Below are positions 8,587 to 17,340 of a stretch of 64,000 bases of DNA, in pieces. The stretch covers positions 1 through 64,000 of the forward strand of contig NZ_BMGY01000009.1 of assembly GCF_014640435.1 (NCBI RefSeq), written 5' to 3'. Positions within the stretch are counted from its first letter, which is position 1. The number at the start of each line of letters is the position of its first letter. The translations under genes were made by a program, and so were the position numbers. This DNA comes from Hymenobacter frigidus. Lineage in GTDB: Bacteria > Bacteroidota > Bacteroidia > Cytophagales > Hymenobacteraceae. Under the pieces are notes generated by a model. It searched no databases and was not told the DNA's origin. It worked only from the letters and a program-made list of their open reading frames with translations.

Positions 8587-10782
8587 TTGATTAACAAAAT
8601 TTTACCTGCTCAACCCGTGCGCACACCCGTACTTAGCTGCTTGCTGTTTTTTAGTTTTCTGGCGGTGGCCGTGGCCCAGCCGGCGGCGCTGCCGGCCCCC
8701 ATCATCGTTGAAACGCAGCACGTGAGCGTGGTGCTGACCGTGGGCGAAAACCAGAAGCTCTACCAAACTTATCTGGGCACCAAGCTGACTGATGCGGCCG
8801 ACTACCTCCGGCTACCCAACCGGCACGAGGCCTACGTGACGGCCGGGACCGACAACCTGTTTGAGCCCGCCATCCGCCTACTGCACCCCGATGGCAACCC
8901 CTCGCTGGCCCTGGTTTTCGTGGATAAGCAAGTCAGCAAGAAAGACGATAACGTGACGGAAACCACCATCCGTCTGCGCGACCCGCAGTACCCGGTGGAG
9001 GTAGTGCTGCACTTCGCCGCCTTCTTTCGCGAGGACGTTATCAAGACCTGGACGGAAATCCGGCACCGCGAAAAAAAGCCGGTGGTGCTCACGAGCTACG
9101 CTTCGGCCATGCTGCACTTCGACGCGCGGGAGTACTGGCTGACCCAATTTCACGGCGACTGGGCCGAGGAAGCGCAGCAGCAGGAAAGCCGGCTCACCAG
9201 CGGCATCAAAGTCATTGACACCAAGCTGGGTACCCGCGCCAACTGGTACCAGACCCCTGCGTTCTTCCTGGGGCTCGACCAGGCCGCCACCGAAACCACC
9301 GGCGAGGTGCTAGCCGGCACCCTGGCCTGGACCGGCAACTTCCGCCTGGCCTTCGAGCTGGACAATCAGAACGCGCTGCGCGTGTCAGCCGGCATCAATC
9401 CGTATGCTTCGGAATACCACCTGCCGGCGAACCAGACTTTCACCACGCCCGAGTTCATTTTTACCTACAGCGGGCAGGGCAAGGGGCAGGCTTCGCGCAA
9501 CCTGCACCGCTGGGCCCGCCGCTACGGCGTGCTCGACGGCACCCAGCCGCGCCTGACGCTGCTCAACAACTGGGAGTCGACGTTCTTCAACTTTAACGAG
9601 CAGAAGCTGGATACGATTATCGGCGACGCGGCCAAGCTGGGCGTGGACTTGTTCTTGCTCGACGACGGCTGGTTCAGCAATAAGTATCCGCGCAACAGCG
9701 ACCAAGTAGGCCTCGGCGACTGGCAGGCCAGCAAGCTGAAGCTGCCCAACGGCATCGGCCACCTGGTGCAGACGGCCAGTAAAGAGGGCGTGAAGTTCGG
9801 CATCTGGGTGGAGCCCGAAATGGTGAACCCCAAAAGTGAGCTGTATGAAAAGCACCCCGACTGGGTGCTGAAGTTACCTAACCGCCCGGAGGATTACTAC
9901 CGGGGCCAGCTGGTGCTGGATATGACGAATCCCAGGGTGCAGGACTTTGTGTTCAAGACCATCGATGAGCAGTTCAGCCAGGGCGTGGCTTACATCAAGT
10001 GGGACTGTAACCGCATGATGACCAATGCCTATTCGCCCCATCTTCGGAAAGACCAGACCCACCTCTACGTTGACTATGTGCGCGGCCTTTACCAGGTGCT
10101 AGACCGCGTGCGGCAGAAATACCCGCATGTGCCCATGATGCTGTGCTCCGGAGGGGGCAGCCGCACCGACTACGGCGGGCTGAAGTACTTCACCGAGTTC
10201 TGGCCCTCCGACAACACGGATGCGCTGGAGCGCATCTACATTCAGTGGGGCTACTCTAACTTCTTCCCGTCGAACACGCTGGCCAGCCACGTCACCAACT
10301 GGAACCGCCAGCACAGCCTCAAGTTCCGAACCGACGTGGCCATGATGGGCAAGCTGGGCTACGACCTGGAAGTAGCCCAGCTGACGCCCCCGGAGCTGCA
10401 GTTCAGCCAGCAGGCCGTGCGCGACTACAAGCGGCTGAGCCCCGTTATCTGGCAGGGCAACCTGTTCCGGCTGCGCTCGCCCTACGAAGGCAACCAGGCC
10501 GCGCTGGTGTACGTGGCCGAAAATCAGCGCCAGGCCGTGCTGTTCGGCTATAACCTGCATACCCGTTTCCTCGAAACCGTGTTGCCAGTGAAGCTCCAGG
10601 GCCTTGACCCGACCAAGCGCTACAAGCTCACCGAAATCAACCTCATGCCCGGCCAAAAATCCGAGCTGGCGGCCAATGGCCAGGTCTACTCCGGCGACTA
10701 CCTGATGAAAGTGGGCGTGGTGCTGACGGACCGCGAAGCGAAGCCGCTCACTAGCCATGTGTTGGAGCTGACGGCGGAATAG
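8587..10782 (+). CDS. GH36 alpha-galactosidase, secreted
   Basis: A 731-residue alpha-galactosidase-type enzyme. An N-terminal signal segment (VLSCLLFFSFLAVAVAQ) is followed by a GH36 beta-supersandwich domain, the catalytic barrel and a C-terminal beta domain. The nucleophile is D473 in KWDCNRM and the acid/base D542 in WPSDNTDALERI; DDGWF near residue 360 binds substrate. It should remove alpha-linked galactose, for example from galactan side chains, and some clan-D enzymes also take beta-L-arabinopyranosides. The first codon is TTG at 8587; an in-frame GTG at 8617 gives a shorter signal peptide and is an equally good start. It is the third gene of the GH51 cluster, separated by the 62-bp palindrome. 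Confidence 0.9.
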   Translation: MINKILPAQPVRTPVLSCLLFFSFLAVAVAQPAALPAPIIVETQHVSVVLTVGENQKLYQTYLGTKLTDAADYLRLPNRHEAYVTAGTDNLFEPAIRLLHPDGNPSLALVFVDKQVSKKDDNVTETTIRLRDPQYPVEVVLHFAAFFREDVIKTWTEIRHREKKPVVLTSYASAMLHFDAREYWLTQFHGDWAEEAQQQESRLTSGIKVIDTKLGTRANWYQTPAFFLGLDQAATETTGEVLAGTLAWTGNFRLAFELDNQNALRVSAGINPYASEYHLPANQTFTTPEFIFTYSGQGKGQASRNLHRWARRYGVLDGTQPRLTLLNNWESTFFNFNEQKLDTIIGDAAKLGVDLFLLDDGWFSNKYPRNSDQVGLGDWQASKLKLPNGIGHLVQTASKEGVKFGIWVEPEMVNPKSELYEKHPDWVLKLPNRPEDYYRGQLVLDMTNPRVQDFVFKTIDEQFSQGVAYIKWDCNRMMTNAYSPHLRKDQTHLYVDYVRGLYQVLDRVRQKYPHVPMMLCSGGGSRTDYGGLKYFTEFWPSDNTDALERIYIQWGYSNFFPSNTLASHVTNWNRQHSLKFRTDVAMMGKLGYDLEVAQLTPPELQFSQQAVRDYKRLSPVIWQGNLFRLRSPYEGNQAALVYVAENQRQAVLFGYNLHTRFLETVLPVKLQGLDPTKRYKLTEINLMPGQKSELAANGQVYSGDYLMKVGVVLTDREAKPLTSHVLELTAE

Positions 10783-10874
10783 CCCGGTCACGCCATTTGC
10801 CAGCGCCACCAGCTTCACGAATAAATGACCAGGCTACTGGCTAAAGCACCCATCGGTGCCTGACGACCCTTTAA

Positions 10875-10912
10875 GCAAAGCGCCCCTGCCCGATTGGGCA
10901 GGGGCGCTTTGC
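10875..10912. terminator. Bidirectional terminator hairpin
   Basis: Perfect 17-bp stem (GCAAAGCGCCCCTGCCC and its complement) with a GATT loop, between the convergent ends of the GH36 gene (+) and the RICIN gene (-). The stem is GC-rich with a short T-rich flank on the + side (CTTTG). Confidence 0.8.
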
Positions 10913-10946
10913 CTTTGCAGAAAAGAGAGGAGGGCTAGCCGGCGGG

Positions 10947-11819
10947 CTATTGCTGCACCACCTGGGTTTGCTGAACGAAGGCGCCCTGGTGCACACGCAC
11001 CAGGTAGAGGCCGGGGGCCAGCGGAGCATTGGTCAGCGCCAGGGGGTTGCCACCCACCAGCAGCTCGGCGGTTTGGCTGTGCACCCGGCGGCCCGTCACG
11101 TCAAGTACTTCTACCTCGGCGGTGCCTTTGCGCTGAGCTTCCACCCGCAGGCTCAGGCCCTGGCCCGGCGCCAGCGGATTGGGGAAAGCCTGCAGCCAGA
11201 GCTGGGCATCGGCGGCGTTTTTGGTGGCGAGGACTACGCGGAGCATCTGCCAGCGCTGGGCGGGCTCGAAGCCGTTGTCGTCGTACAAGTTGACGCGGGC
11301 ACCGGGAGCTGCGCTGGCGAAACCTACTTCCAGCACCTGGGAGATGTTCTGGGCGTTGGCCGAGTTTTTCAGCGTGAATTTGTAACGACCGTTGTTGTTC
11401 GGGTCGGTGATGAGCCAGCGCTGGGCGTCATCGTTGACTGTGACCAGTACGTTCTGCTCGATTCTCGTGCCTTGCGCCTTGTTCAGGGCCACGGGCTGCA
11501 CGTACATCACCGTGCCTTTGTGCCGAAACTTGTACGAGCCATCGGCCTGCAGCTCGAAAATGAAGCGCTGGGCATCATTGCCGTTGTCGCCCCACTGGCC
11601 GATGCTGGTGCCCGCCGTCGCCAGGTTGTTGTCCACGTCCATGCACAGCGCCGTTCCAACGGGAACCCCGAACTGCACGGCTGAGCCGTCGGCTACTACC
11701 TCGTAATGGGTCAGCTTGTAGGTAGCGCCATTCACGATGGCACCCTGGGCCTGGGCCGAATGGGCAGCACCCAGCAGGCACACAGCTGCTAACGATGCGA
11801 AGAGTACATTTTTTTTCAT
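10947..11819 (-). CDS. T9SS-sorted RICIN-type (beta-trefoil) lectin
   Basis: A 290-residue secreted protein with no catalytic domain. It has a signal peptide (to about residue 25, SAQAQ), a RICIN/CBM13-like beta-trefoil (about 27-195) with QxW-type repeats seen as AQRFIFEL, AQRWLITD and AQRWQML, and a C-terminal T9SS type A sorting domain (about 208-290, FPNPLAPGQ to the end). It would be exported by the T9SS and fixed on the cell surface or released. The start at 11819 (MKKNVLF) gives a proper signal peptide; upstream in-frame codons run through an operator copy at 11950-11965. I infer an arabinan- or galactose-binding role from the shared operator and from related RICIN domains on the GH43 enzymes nearby. 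Confidence 0.85.
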   Translation of the reverse strand: MKKNVLFASLAAVCLLGAAHSAQAQGAIVNGATYKLTHYEVVADGSAVQFGVPVGTALCMDVDNNLATAGTSIGQWGDNGNDAQRFIFELQADGSYKFRHKGTVMYVQPVALNKAQGTRIEQNVLVTVNDDAQRWLITDPNNNGRYKFTLKNSANAQNISQVLEVGFASAAPGARVNLYDDNGFEPAQRWQMLRVVLATKNAADAQLWLQAFPNPLAPGQGLSLRVEAQRKGTAEVEVLDVTGRRVHSQTAELLVGGNPLALTNAPLAPGLYLVRVHQGAFVQQTQVVQQ

Positions 11820-11949
11820 GGGAATTCGAAAAATTTGAAGAATAAAGAAGAAAGAGGCAACGGAGACGGAACACTGCTGCTGCTGGGTGTTCGCCAGCGG
11901 CAGTGTGTAAAAAGATAACCAGACAAATATAACGTAAATGTTTACATTT

Positions 11950-11965
11950 GCACAAACGATTGTGT
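11950..11965. promoter_or_regulatory. Putative LacI-family operator 2
   Basis: GCACAAACGATTGTGT matches the operator consensus with two positions breaking symmetry. It lies 130 bp upstream of the RICIN-lectin start (minus strand) in the 433-bp divergent gap 11820-12252, which also holds operator 3 and otherwise only AT-rich sequence. Confidence 0.7.
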
Positions 11966-12223
11966 TAACTCTAAAATATTTTCTTCCTGTTTCCCGAATT
12001 AGTTCGTCCAGTGCTCTGGTCGCGCTCACGGTAAGCCATGCCACCCCGTTAGTTATACAATTGGTAAATAGCGTATTGATATTTTAAAATTACCTATTTA
12101 ACAATGCCAAACGCTCCTGACCACATTGAAAATCAGGTCGCCTTAGCCAGGGTAATCTTTTTATCCAACGATAAGCAGGTGCGTCCAAATCGTTGCCAAA
12201 ACCGCTCAATTCCATGCATATTT

Positions 12224-12239
12224 GCACAATCGTTCATGT
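12224..12239. promoter_or_regulatory. Putative LacI-family operator 3 (imperfect)
   Basis: GCACAATCGTTCATGT keeps the CACAATCG half and the GT end but has a C-A substitution in the right arm, so it is the weakest of the six copies. It ends 13 bp before the ATG of the GH43 arabinanase, where a bound repressor would block initiation or early elongation. Confidence 0.6.
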
Positions 12240-12252
12240 TCCTTTAACAGCA

Positions 12253-13236
12253 ATGAAGCGCTTACTCATCCTTTTCCTTTGGCTGCCTTCGCTGGCCTGT
12301 GCCCAAGCCCCCGCGCCCCCGCTGATACCAGCCCACGACCCCGTGATGATGCAGCAGGACGGCACCTACTACCTGTTCTGCACCGGCCCGGGCATCGCCG
12401 TGTGGTCATCGGCCGACCGCAAGCACTGGAAGCCAGAAAAGCCGGTGTTTGACAAAGCGCCGGCCTGGGCGACCCAAGCCGTGCCGGGTTTCCGAGGCAA
12501 CCACATCTGGGCCCCCGATATTTCCCAGCACAACGGGGTTTATTACTTGTTCTACTCCGTTTCGGCTTTCGGTAAAAATACCTCCTGCATTGGATTGGCC
12601 ACGAATAAAACGCTGAATACCAACGCGGCCAATTACAAGTGGGAAGACCAGGGCCGGGTCCTCCAGTCGGTGCCGGGCCGTGATTTGTGGAACGCCATCG
12701 ACCCGAACCTGGTCCGCGACGAAGCCGGCACGCCCTGGCTGACGTTTGGCTCTTTCTGGGAAGGCATCAAGCTCGTTAAACTCCGCCCCGACCTGAGAGC
12801 CCCCGCGCAACCCGAGCAGTGGCGCACCCTGGCCCGGCGCCCACGCGACCCGCGGCTCAACGATTCATTGCCCGGAGACGGGGCCATTGAAGCACCCTTC
12901 ATTTTTAGAAAAGGGGAGTATTACTACCTTTTTACATCGTTCGACTTCTGCTGCCGCGGCCCCCAGAGCACCTACAAGATTATGGTGGGCCGCGCGAAAG
13001 CCGTGACCGGGCCTTACCTGGACCGGGCCGGCGTGGCACTAGACCAAGGCGGGGGCACCCAGGTACTGGCCGGCGATAAAAACTGGTTTGGCCTGGGCCA
13101 CAACGCCGTTTGCACGTTTGACCAGGTGGACTACCTCGTCTTTCACGGCTACGACGCCGCGGACAAAGGACACTCCAAGCTCCGCATTGAGCAACTGGGT
13201 TGGGACGCTGCCGGCTGGCCGGTAGTACAGCCCTGA
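12253..13236 (+). CDS. GH43 endo-arabinanase-type enzyme
   Basis: A 327-residue secreted enzyme of the arabinan endo-1,5-alpha-L-arabinosidase group. The signal peptide ends near ACAQ (residue 18). The catalytic residues are base D29 in PAHDPVMM, modulator D150 in NAIDPNLV, and acid E213 in AIEAPFIF. HIWAPDIS, YYLFYS and TFGSFWEG are typical of the endo-acting arabinanase subgroup, as is FDFCCRG. It should cut the alpha-1,5-linked arabinan backbone. The start at 12253 (MKRLLIL) follows an operator copy by 13 bp; an upstream in-frame start at 12193 would translate the operator and is rejected. It faces away from the lectin gene, sharing its divergent promoter region. Confidence 0.88.
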   Translation: MKRLLILFLWLPSLACAQAPAPPLIPAHDPVMMQQDGTYYLFCTGPGIAVWSSADRKHWKPEKPVFDKAPAWATQAVPGFRGNHIWAPDISQHNGVYYLFYSVSAFGKNTSCIGLATNKTLNTNAANYKWEDQGRVLQSVPGRDLWNAIDPNLVRDEAGTPWLTFGSFWEGIKLVKLRPDLRAPAQPEQWRTLARRPRDPRLNDSLPGDGAIEAPFIFRKGEYYYLFTSFDFCCRGPQSTYKIMVGRAKAVTGPYLDRAGVALDQGGGTQVLAGDKNWFGLGHNAVCTFDQVDYLVFHGYDAADKGHSKLRIEQLGWDAAGWPVVQP

Positions 13237-13350
13237 ACAGCGGCCCATCGGCACGGGTACGCCCCCGATGAGGTCACACCACCAGTGCCCAGAACCGCTC
13301 GCGGTCGGGCAAGGTCGTGATGGAATCCCAGCGCCCCGGAACTCCCCGCG

Positions 13351-13370
13351 CCCTGCCCTGCCCTGCCCTG
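13351..13370 (+). repeat. CCCTG x4 pentanucleotide repeat
   Basis: Four exact tandem CCCTG units about 70 bp before the HAD phosphatase start, within the 202-bp gap 13237-13438. The gap otherwise shows no recognisable operator or terminator. Confidence 0.7.
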
Positions 13371-13438
13371 CGCGCGAGCCAGCGGGCCGGAGCAATTAGC
13401 CGAACTTTACGGTCAGTATCCTGCCTTTTCTCAACTGA

Positions 13439-14089
13439 ATGAAAGCTTTTATTTTCGACCTCAACGGCACCATGATTCACGACATGGACTACCACACCAG
13501 TGCCTGGCGCGACTTGCTAAACGAGGGATTGGGCGGCAGCTTCACCTGGAACGACGTGAAGCAGCAGATGTACGGCAAAAATCAGGAGGTGCTGGTGCGG
13601 ATGTTCGGGGCGGAGCGGTTTACCGAAGCGGAAATGGTGCGCTTATCCGTCGAAAAGGAAAAACGCTACCAAACGGCCTTTTTCCCCCACCTGCGGCTAC
13701 TGCCCGGCCTGGCGGAATTCCTCGAACAGGCCCACCAACGGGGTATTCCCATGGCCATTGGGTCGGCTGCCATCCCATTCAACATCGATTTCGTGTTGGA
13801 CAACCTTAATATTCGGTCGTATTTCTCGGCCATTGTCAGCGCCGATGACGTGACGCTGAGCAAGCCCCACCCCGAAACCTTCCTCAAAGCCGCGGCGCTA
13901 TTGCACGCGTCCCCCGCCGATTGCCTCGTGTTCGAAGATGTGCCCAAGGGCGCCGAAGCGGCCCGCAATGCGGGCATGGCGGCCGTGGTGCTCACCACCA
14001 CGCACGCGGAGGCGGAGTTCGCTCACCTGCCCAACGTCCTGCACTTCGCGGCGGACTTTGAGGATAAATTCCTGCAAAATATTCTGTGA
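13439..14089 (+). CDS. HAD-superfamily (beta-phosphoglucomutase-like) hydrolase with D-x-N motif I
   Basis: A 216-residue cytoplasmic HAD subfamily IA protein. Motif I is FDLNGT: nucleophile D7 is present, but the usual acid/base Asp two residues later is N9. Motif II is in GSAAI, motif III is K in SKPHPETF, and motif IV is VFEDVPKGAEAA. The cap starts with HDMDYHTSAW. Family members act on sugar phosphates; the D-to-N change should weaken ordinary phosphatase or mutase chemistry, although a similar DLNGT form seems to recur in Bacteroidota homologues. It is convergent with GH127, the stops being 1 bp apart. Its place in the sugar region suggests a sugar-phosphate substrate, but this is inference. 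Confidence 0.82.
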   Translation: MKAFIFDLNGTMIHDMDYHTSAWRDLLNEGLGGSFTWNDVKQQMYGKNQEVLVRMFGAERFTEAEMVRLSVEKEKRYQTAFFPHLRLLPGLAEFLEQAHQRGIPMAIGSAAIPFNIDFVLDNLNIRSYFSAIVSADDVTLSKPHPETFLKAAALLHASPADCLVFEDVPKGAEAARNAGMAAVVLTTTHAEAEFAHLPNVLHFAADFEDKFLQNIL

Positions 14090-14090
14090 G

Positions 14091-16142
14091 TCACTTGCTT
14101 ACGGTTGATTCCGGGGCTTTGCGCGAAATCAGGTCCACGTCGGTGAGCTGCTGCGGGAACCACACCGTCATTTCGCCCTTGCCCCGGTTGGCCCAGGCGT
14201 AATAAGGAATCGCCGTCATGGTCTGGCGGGTGGTGCTGACGGTGCTGTTGGCGGCATCCACCTGCACCACCGGCACCGTGGCGGTGAGCTGCATAATGCC
14301 GTTGAGCACGTTGGGCTGGTAGGCCGTGGCAAAGCGGGTGGCCGCGGGCACGATGATGTTGCTGGCCCGGCCGCCGTTGTCCTTCCATTCGGCGCAGTAC
14401 ATCACCGGGCCGCGCTGGAGGGCTACTTTGCCCAGGTTGTCCTGCACGTTGGCGTGGGCCACTACCTGGCGCACTTCCAGGGGCAAGGCCACTTCCACCA
14501 CGTCGTTTTTGCGCCACTTGCGGGCCAGCACGGCGTAGCCGTTGCGGGTGGCGTAGGCCACGGACTGGCCGTTCACCCGAATGCTAATTTTCTGATTGGA
14601 GGGCGTGGCGAACTGGTACAAGCCCAGCGGCAGGGCCTCGTTGCGGGCCCAGCCGGGCAGGCGCACCAGCAGGTTGAAGTTGGTGGCCACTGCGGGGCTG
14701 ACGGTGAATTTTAACTCGCCCTGCCAGGGGTAATTATGCTGCTGGGTGATGCGCACGGCTTTTTGGGCAACGGTCAGGTCGGTGGTGCCGCTAATGAACA
14801 GGTTGGCGTACACGTCGCGGTCCTTCTGGGCGTATACGTAGCCGGGCAACGCCGGCATCAGCCGCGCCAGGTTGGTGGGGCAGCAGGAGCAGTCGAACCA
14901 GCCGGCGCGCGCCGGCTCGGTCTGCGGAAAGCCGGCGCTGCTTTTGATTTGCATGGCGTTGCTGTAGAAGAAGGACTTGCCATCCAGTCCCACGCCCGAA
15001 ATCAGGCCATTGTACAGTATTTTTTCGAGCACGTCCACGTACTTCGAATCGCCGTGCAGCAGGAACATGCGCTGGTTCCAGTACACGTTGGCCACCGAGG
15101 CGCAGGTTTCGTTGTAGGCCGTGGTGTTGGGCAGCTCGTAGTTGGCCCCAAACCGCTCGCCGCCCGGCACGGCCCCGGTGCCACCCTGCACGTACATTTT
15201 CTTGCCCACCATGTTGTGCCAGATGGTGTCCACGGCCGCCAGCATCCGCTGGTCGCCGGTCAGGGCCGCCACGTCGGCCATGGCCGAGTAGAGGTATTCG
15301 GCGCGTACGGCGTGGCCTTTGGCTTCGGTTTGGGCATACACGGGCTGGTCGTCCTGCCAATACGCGCCGTTTTTGAACACGTCGGGGCTCTTGGGGTCGT
15401 AGCCTTTGTACTGGCCGCGCTCCTCGATAAAGAACTTGGCGGTGCTGAGGTATTCCGGCTTGCCGGTCACGCGGTACAGCTTCACCAGGCCCATTTCCAC
15501 AATTTCGTGGCCGGGCGCCACGTGCCGCTTGCCGGGGCCGAAGACCGCGCACACCAAATCGGCGTTTTTCAGGGCAATGGTGAGCAGGCTTTTCTGGCCG
15601 GTGGCCTCGTAGTGGGCCACGGCCGCTTCGTAGAGGTGGCCCGCGTTGTAGAGCTCGTGGCTCATCTCGCGCTCGTTCACCCAGCGCTCCGGTCCTGCCC
15701 ACGGGTGCGGGTGGGCCGGGTCGATGGTGCGGGCCGTGTAGAGGTAGCCGTCGGGCTCCTGGGCCTTGCCCACCTTGGCTATCAGCGCGTCGATGTAGGC
15801 TGCGAGCTTCTCGTCGGGGTACAGCTGCAGTGAGTACGACGCGCCTTCGATGGTCTTGTAGATGTCGGTGTCGTCGAAAGGAAAGATGGTGGCAAACTTG
15901 CCGGTGCGGGCTGCGGCCATCTCGAAGTTCTTGACCCGCTGGGTGGCCTCGCAGCGCTGAAACGACGCCGGAATGGTCACGTCGTGGTTGGTTTTGAGCC
16001 GGGGCAGCCAGAAATTATCCGCCAGCTGCACCTTGGTAAACGATACGGCCTGAATGGGATAATCGTGGCGCATGACGGACTGCGCCCGGGCTGGAGCCAC
16101 CAATGCCGCAGTGGCCAGCAACGTACAAATCAACGTTTTCAT
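14091..16142 (-). CDS. GH127 beta-L-arabinofuranosidase
   Basis: A 683-residue secreted enzyme (signal peptide ending near APARAQ) of the DUF1680/GH127 family, which removes beta-L-arabinofuranose by a zinc-thiolate mechanism. The residues known from HypBA1 are all present: the acid/base Glu is E329 in GERFG, and the zinc ligands and nucleophile are E345 and C347 in NETCAS and the C420-C421 pair in FDCSCCPTN. The order is an (alpha/alpha)6 barrel followed by beta-sandwich domains. It follows the lipoprotein GH43 gene by 92 bp on the same strand, so the two may be co-transcribed. It extends the system to beta-linked arabinose, as on plant glycoproteins or RG-II side chains. Confidence 0.92.
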   Translation of the reverse strand: MKTLICTLLATAALVAPARAQSVMRHDYPIQAVSFTKVQLADNFWLPRLKTNHDVTIPASFQRCEATQRVKNFEMAAARTGKFATIFPFDDTDIYKTIEGASYSLQLYPDEKLAAYIDALIAKVGKAQEPDGYLYTARTIDPAHPHPWAGPERWVNEREMSHELYNAGHLYEAAVAHYEATGQKSLLTIALKNADLVCAVFGPGKRHVAPGHEIVEMGLVKLYRVTGKPEYLSTAKFFIEERGQYKGYDPKSPDVFKNGAYWQDDQPVYAQTEAKGHAVRAEYLYSAMADVAALTGDQRMLAAVDTIWHNMVGKKMYVQGGTGAVPGGERFGANYELPNTTAYNETCASVANVYWNQRMFLLHGDSKYVDVLEKILYNGLISGVGLDGKSFFYSNAMQIKSSAGFPQTEPARAGWFDCSCCPTNLARLMPALPGYVYAQKDRDVYANLFISGTTDLTVAQKAVRITQQHNYPWQGELKFTVSPAVATNFNLLVRLPGWARNEALPLGLYQFATPSNQKISIRVNGQSVAYATRNGYAVLARKWRKNDVVEVALPLEVRQVVAHANVQDNLGKVALQRGPVMYCAEWKDNGGRASNIIVPAATRFATAYQPNVLNGIMQLTATVPVVQVDAANSTVSTTRQTMTAIPYYAWANRGKGEMTVWFPQQLTDVDLISRKAPESTVSK

Positions 16143-16234
16143 AAAGAATTGGTTAGAAGCGCGCCGTGGCGCAGGTGGTGGTCAAGCTATTGCCGGAAGC
16201 CCCGCGGCGCAATTGCCCGGTTGGGTCAGCGCGG

Positions 16235-17218
16235 CTACAGGGCGGGGTCAACGCCGAGGTTGGTCATCACCACTTTTTGCATGGTGCTGTCGGCGTTGTA
16301 GCGCAGGTAATCAATGCAGACCGACCGGCGAAAATCGCCCCCGGTGGGAATCAAGCCGTTGTGGTAAATGAAGTAGGACTTGCCCTTGAAGTCGATGATG
16401 GCCTGGTGGTTGGTGTTAGAATTGGCGGCCAGCTCATTCAAAATGCCCTTGTACGCCCACGGGCCTTCCGGGCTGCGGCTCATGGCGTAGGCAATTTTCT
16501 CCGGGAAGCCAGTGGCGTAGCTCAGGTAGTACCACGCGCCGCGCTGGTGCACCCAGGGTGCCTCTGTGAAGGCGGGCAGTGGAATGGTCTGGATGGGGCC
16601 GTCGAACTCGGTCATGTTGGGTTTCAGCTTGGCGTAGTAGCAGGCCGAGTTGCCCCAGTAGAGGAAGGCCTGCCCGGTTCTGTCGATGAACACCGTGGGG
16701 TCGATATCGTCGAAAAAGCTGTTGACAGCTGTGGTCATATTATTGGTAACCAATGCCGTGCCCCGGGCATCCACAAACGGGCCGGTGGGGCTGTTGGCGA
16801 CGGCCACGCCAATGGATTTGCCCGGCACCGTGCGGTGGTCCACGGTGGCGTACCAGTAAAACTTGCCGTTGCGCTCAATCACCTGCGAGGCCCAGGCATC
16901 GGCCCGCGCCCAGGCGAAAGTGCTCACGCGCAGGGGCACGGGGTGCTCGGTCCAGTTCACCATGTCGGACGAGGAGTAGCACAGCCACTCGTTCATCACG
17001 TATTGGTTCTGGCCCGCGGCGGCCTCGTCGTGCCCCGCGTACACGTACACCCGGCCGTTGGACACCAGCGCCGCCGGGTCGGCCGTGAACTTGGCGCTCA
17101 CAATCGGATTGCGGAACGTGGGGGCCACGTCTCCCGGCACAAAGGGCGCGGGCTTATCCTTCTGGCAAGCCGTGGCGAGCCCGAGAACTGTTACCAGGGC
17201 CGGAAAATACATTTTCAT
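16235..17218 (-). CDS. GH43 glycosidase, lipoprotein
   Basis: A 327-residue GH43 enzyme with a lipoprotein signal peptide (lipobox LATAC, Cys at residue 18), so it should be membrane-anchored. The triad is seen as FTADPAAL, DDIDPTVF and TEAPWVHQ. It is a paralogue of the soluble GH43 at 7502-8500: blocks such as YVYAGHDEA, EWLCYSS, FYWYA and AYAMSRS are shared almost unchanged. The different N-terminal targeting suggests the same activity in two locations. It lies between GH27 (upstream, 122-bp gap holding a half-copy of the hairpin repeat) and GH127. Arabinofuranosidase or xylosidase activity is likely; the context favours arabinose. Confidence 0.9.
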   Translation of the reverse strand: MKMYFPALVTVLGLATACQKDKPAPFVPGDVAPTFRNPIVSAKFTADPAALVSNGRVYVYAGHDEAAAGQNQYVMNEWLCYSSSDMVNWTEHPVPLRVSTFAWARADAWASQVIERNGKFYWYATVDHRTVPGKSIGVAVANSPTGPFVDARGTALVTNNMTTAVNSFFDDIDPTVFIDRTGQAFLYWGNSACYYAKLKPNMTEFDGPIQTIPLPAFTEAPWVHQRGAWYYLSYATGFPEKIAYAMSRSPEGPWAYKGILNELAANSNTNHQAIIDFKGKSYFIYHNGLIPTGGDFRRSVCIDYLRYNADSTMQKVVMTNLGVDPAL

Positions 17219-17287
17219 AGTAGTGAGGAGTTAAATTTATCTGAATTTGGAACAGATTGGAAAGGCGTCTTAAATACATCGGAACAT

Positions 17288-17312
17288 CATGCTGAGCGAA
17301 GTCGAAGCATGA
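17288..17312. repeat. Solo half-copy of the hairpin repeat
   Basis: TCATGCTGAGCGAAGTCGAAGCATGAC-like sequence matching one arm of the long-hairpin repeats (compare 23302-23330). The complementary arm is missing, suggesting a decayed or partly deleted copy in the 122-bp GH27-GH43 gap. Confidence 0.6.
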
Positions 17313-17340
17313 CCATCTGACGAAGCTATAAATAGCGTCA

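Noticed and set aside
11820-12044. Upstream extension of the RICIN-lectin frame to 12044.
   Set aside because: It would translate through the operator at 11950-11965 and bury the signal peptide; the start at 11819 is better.
13351-13370. CCCTG repeats as a phase-variation tract for the HAD gene.
   Set aside because: Four units lie about 70 bp before the start codon, outside the coding frame; slippage would have no obvious effect on translation.
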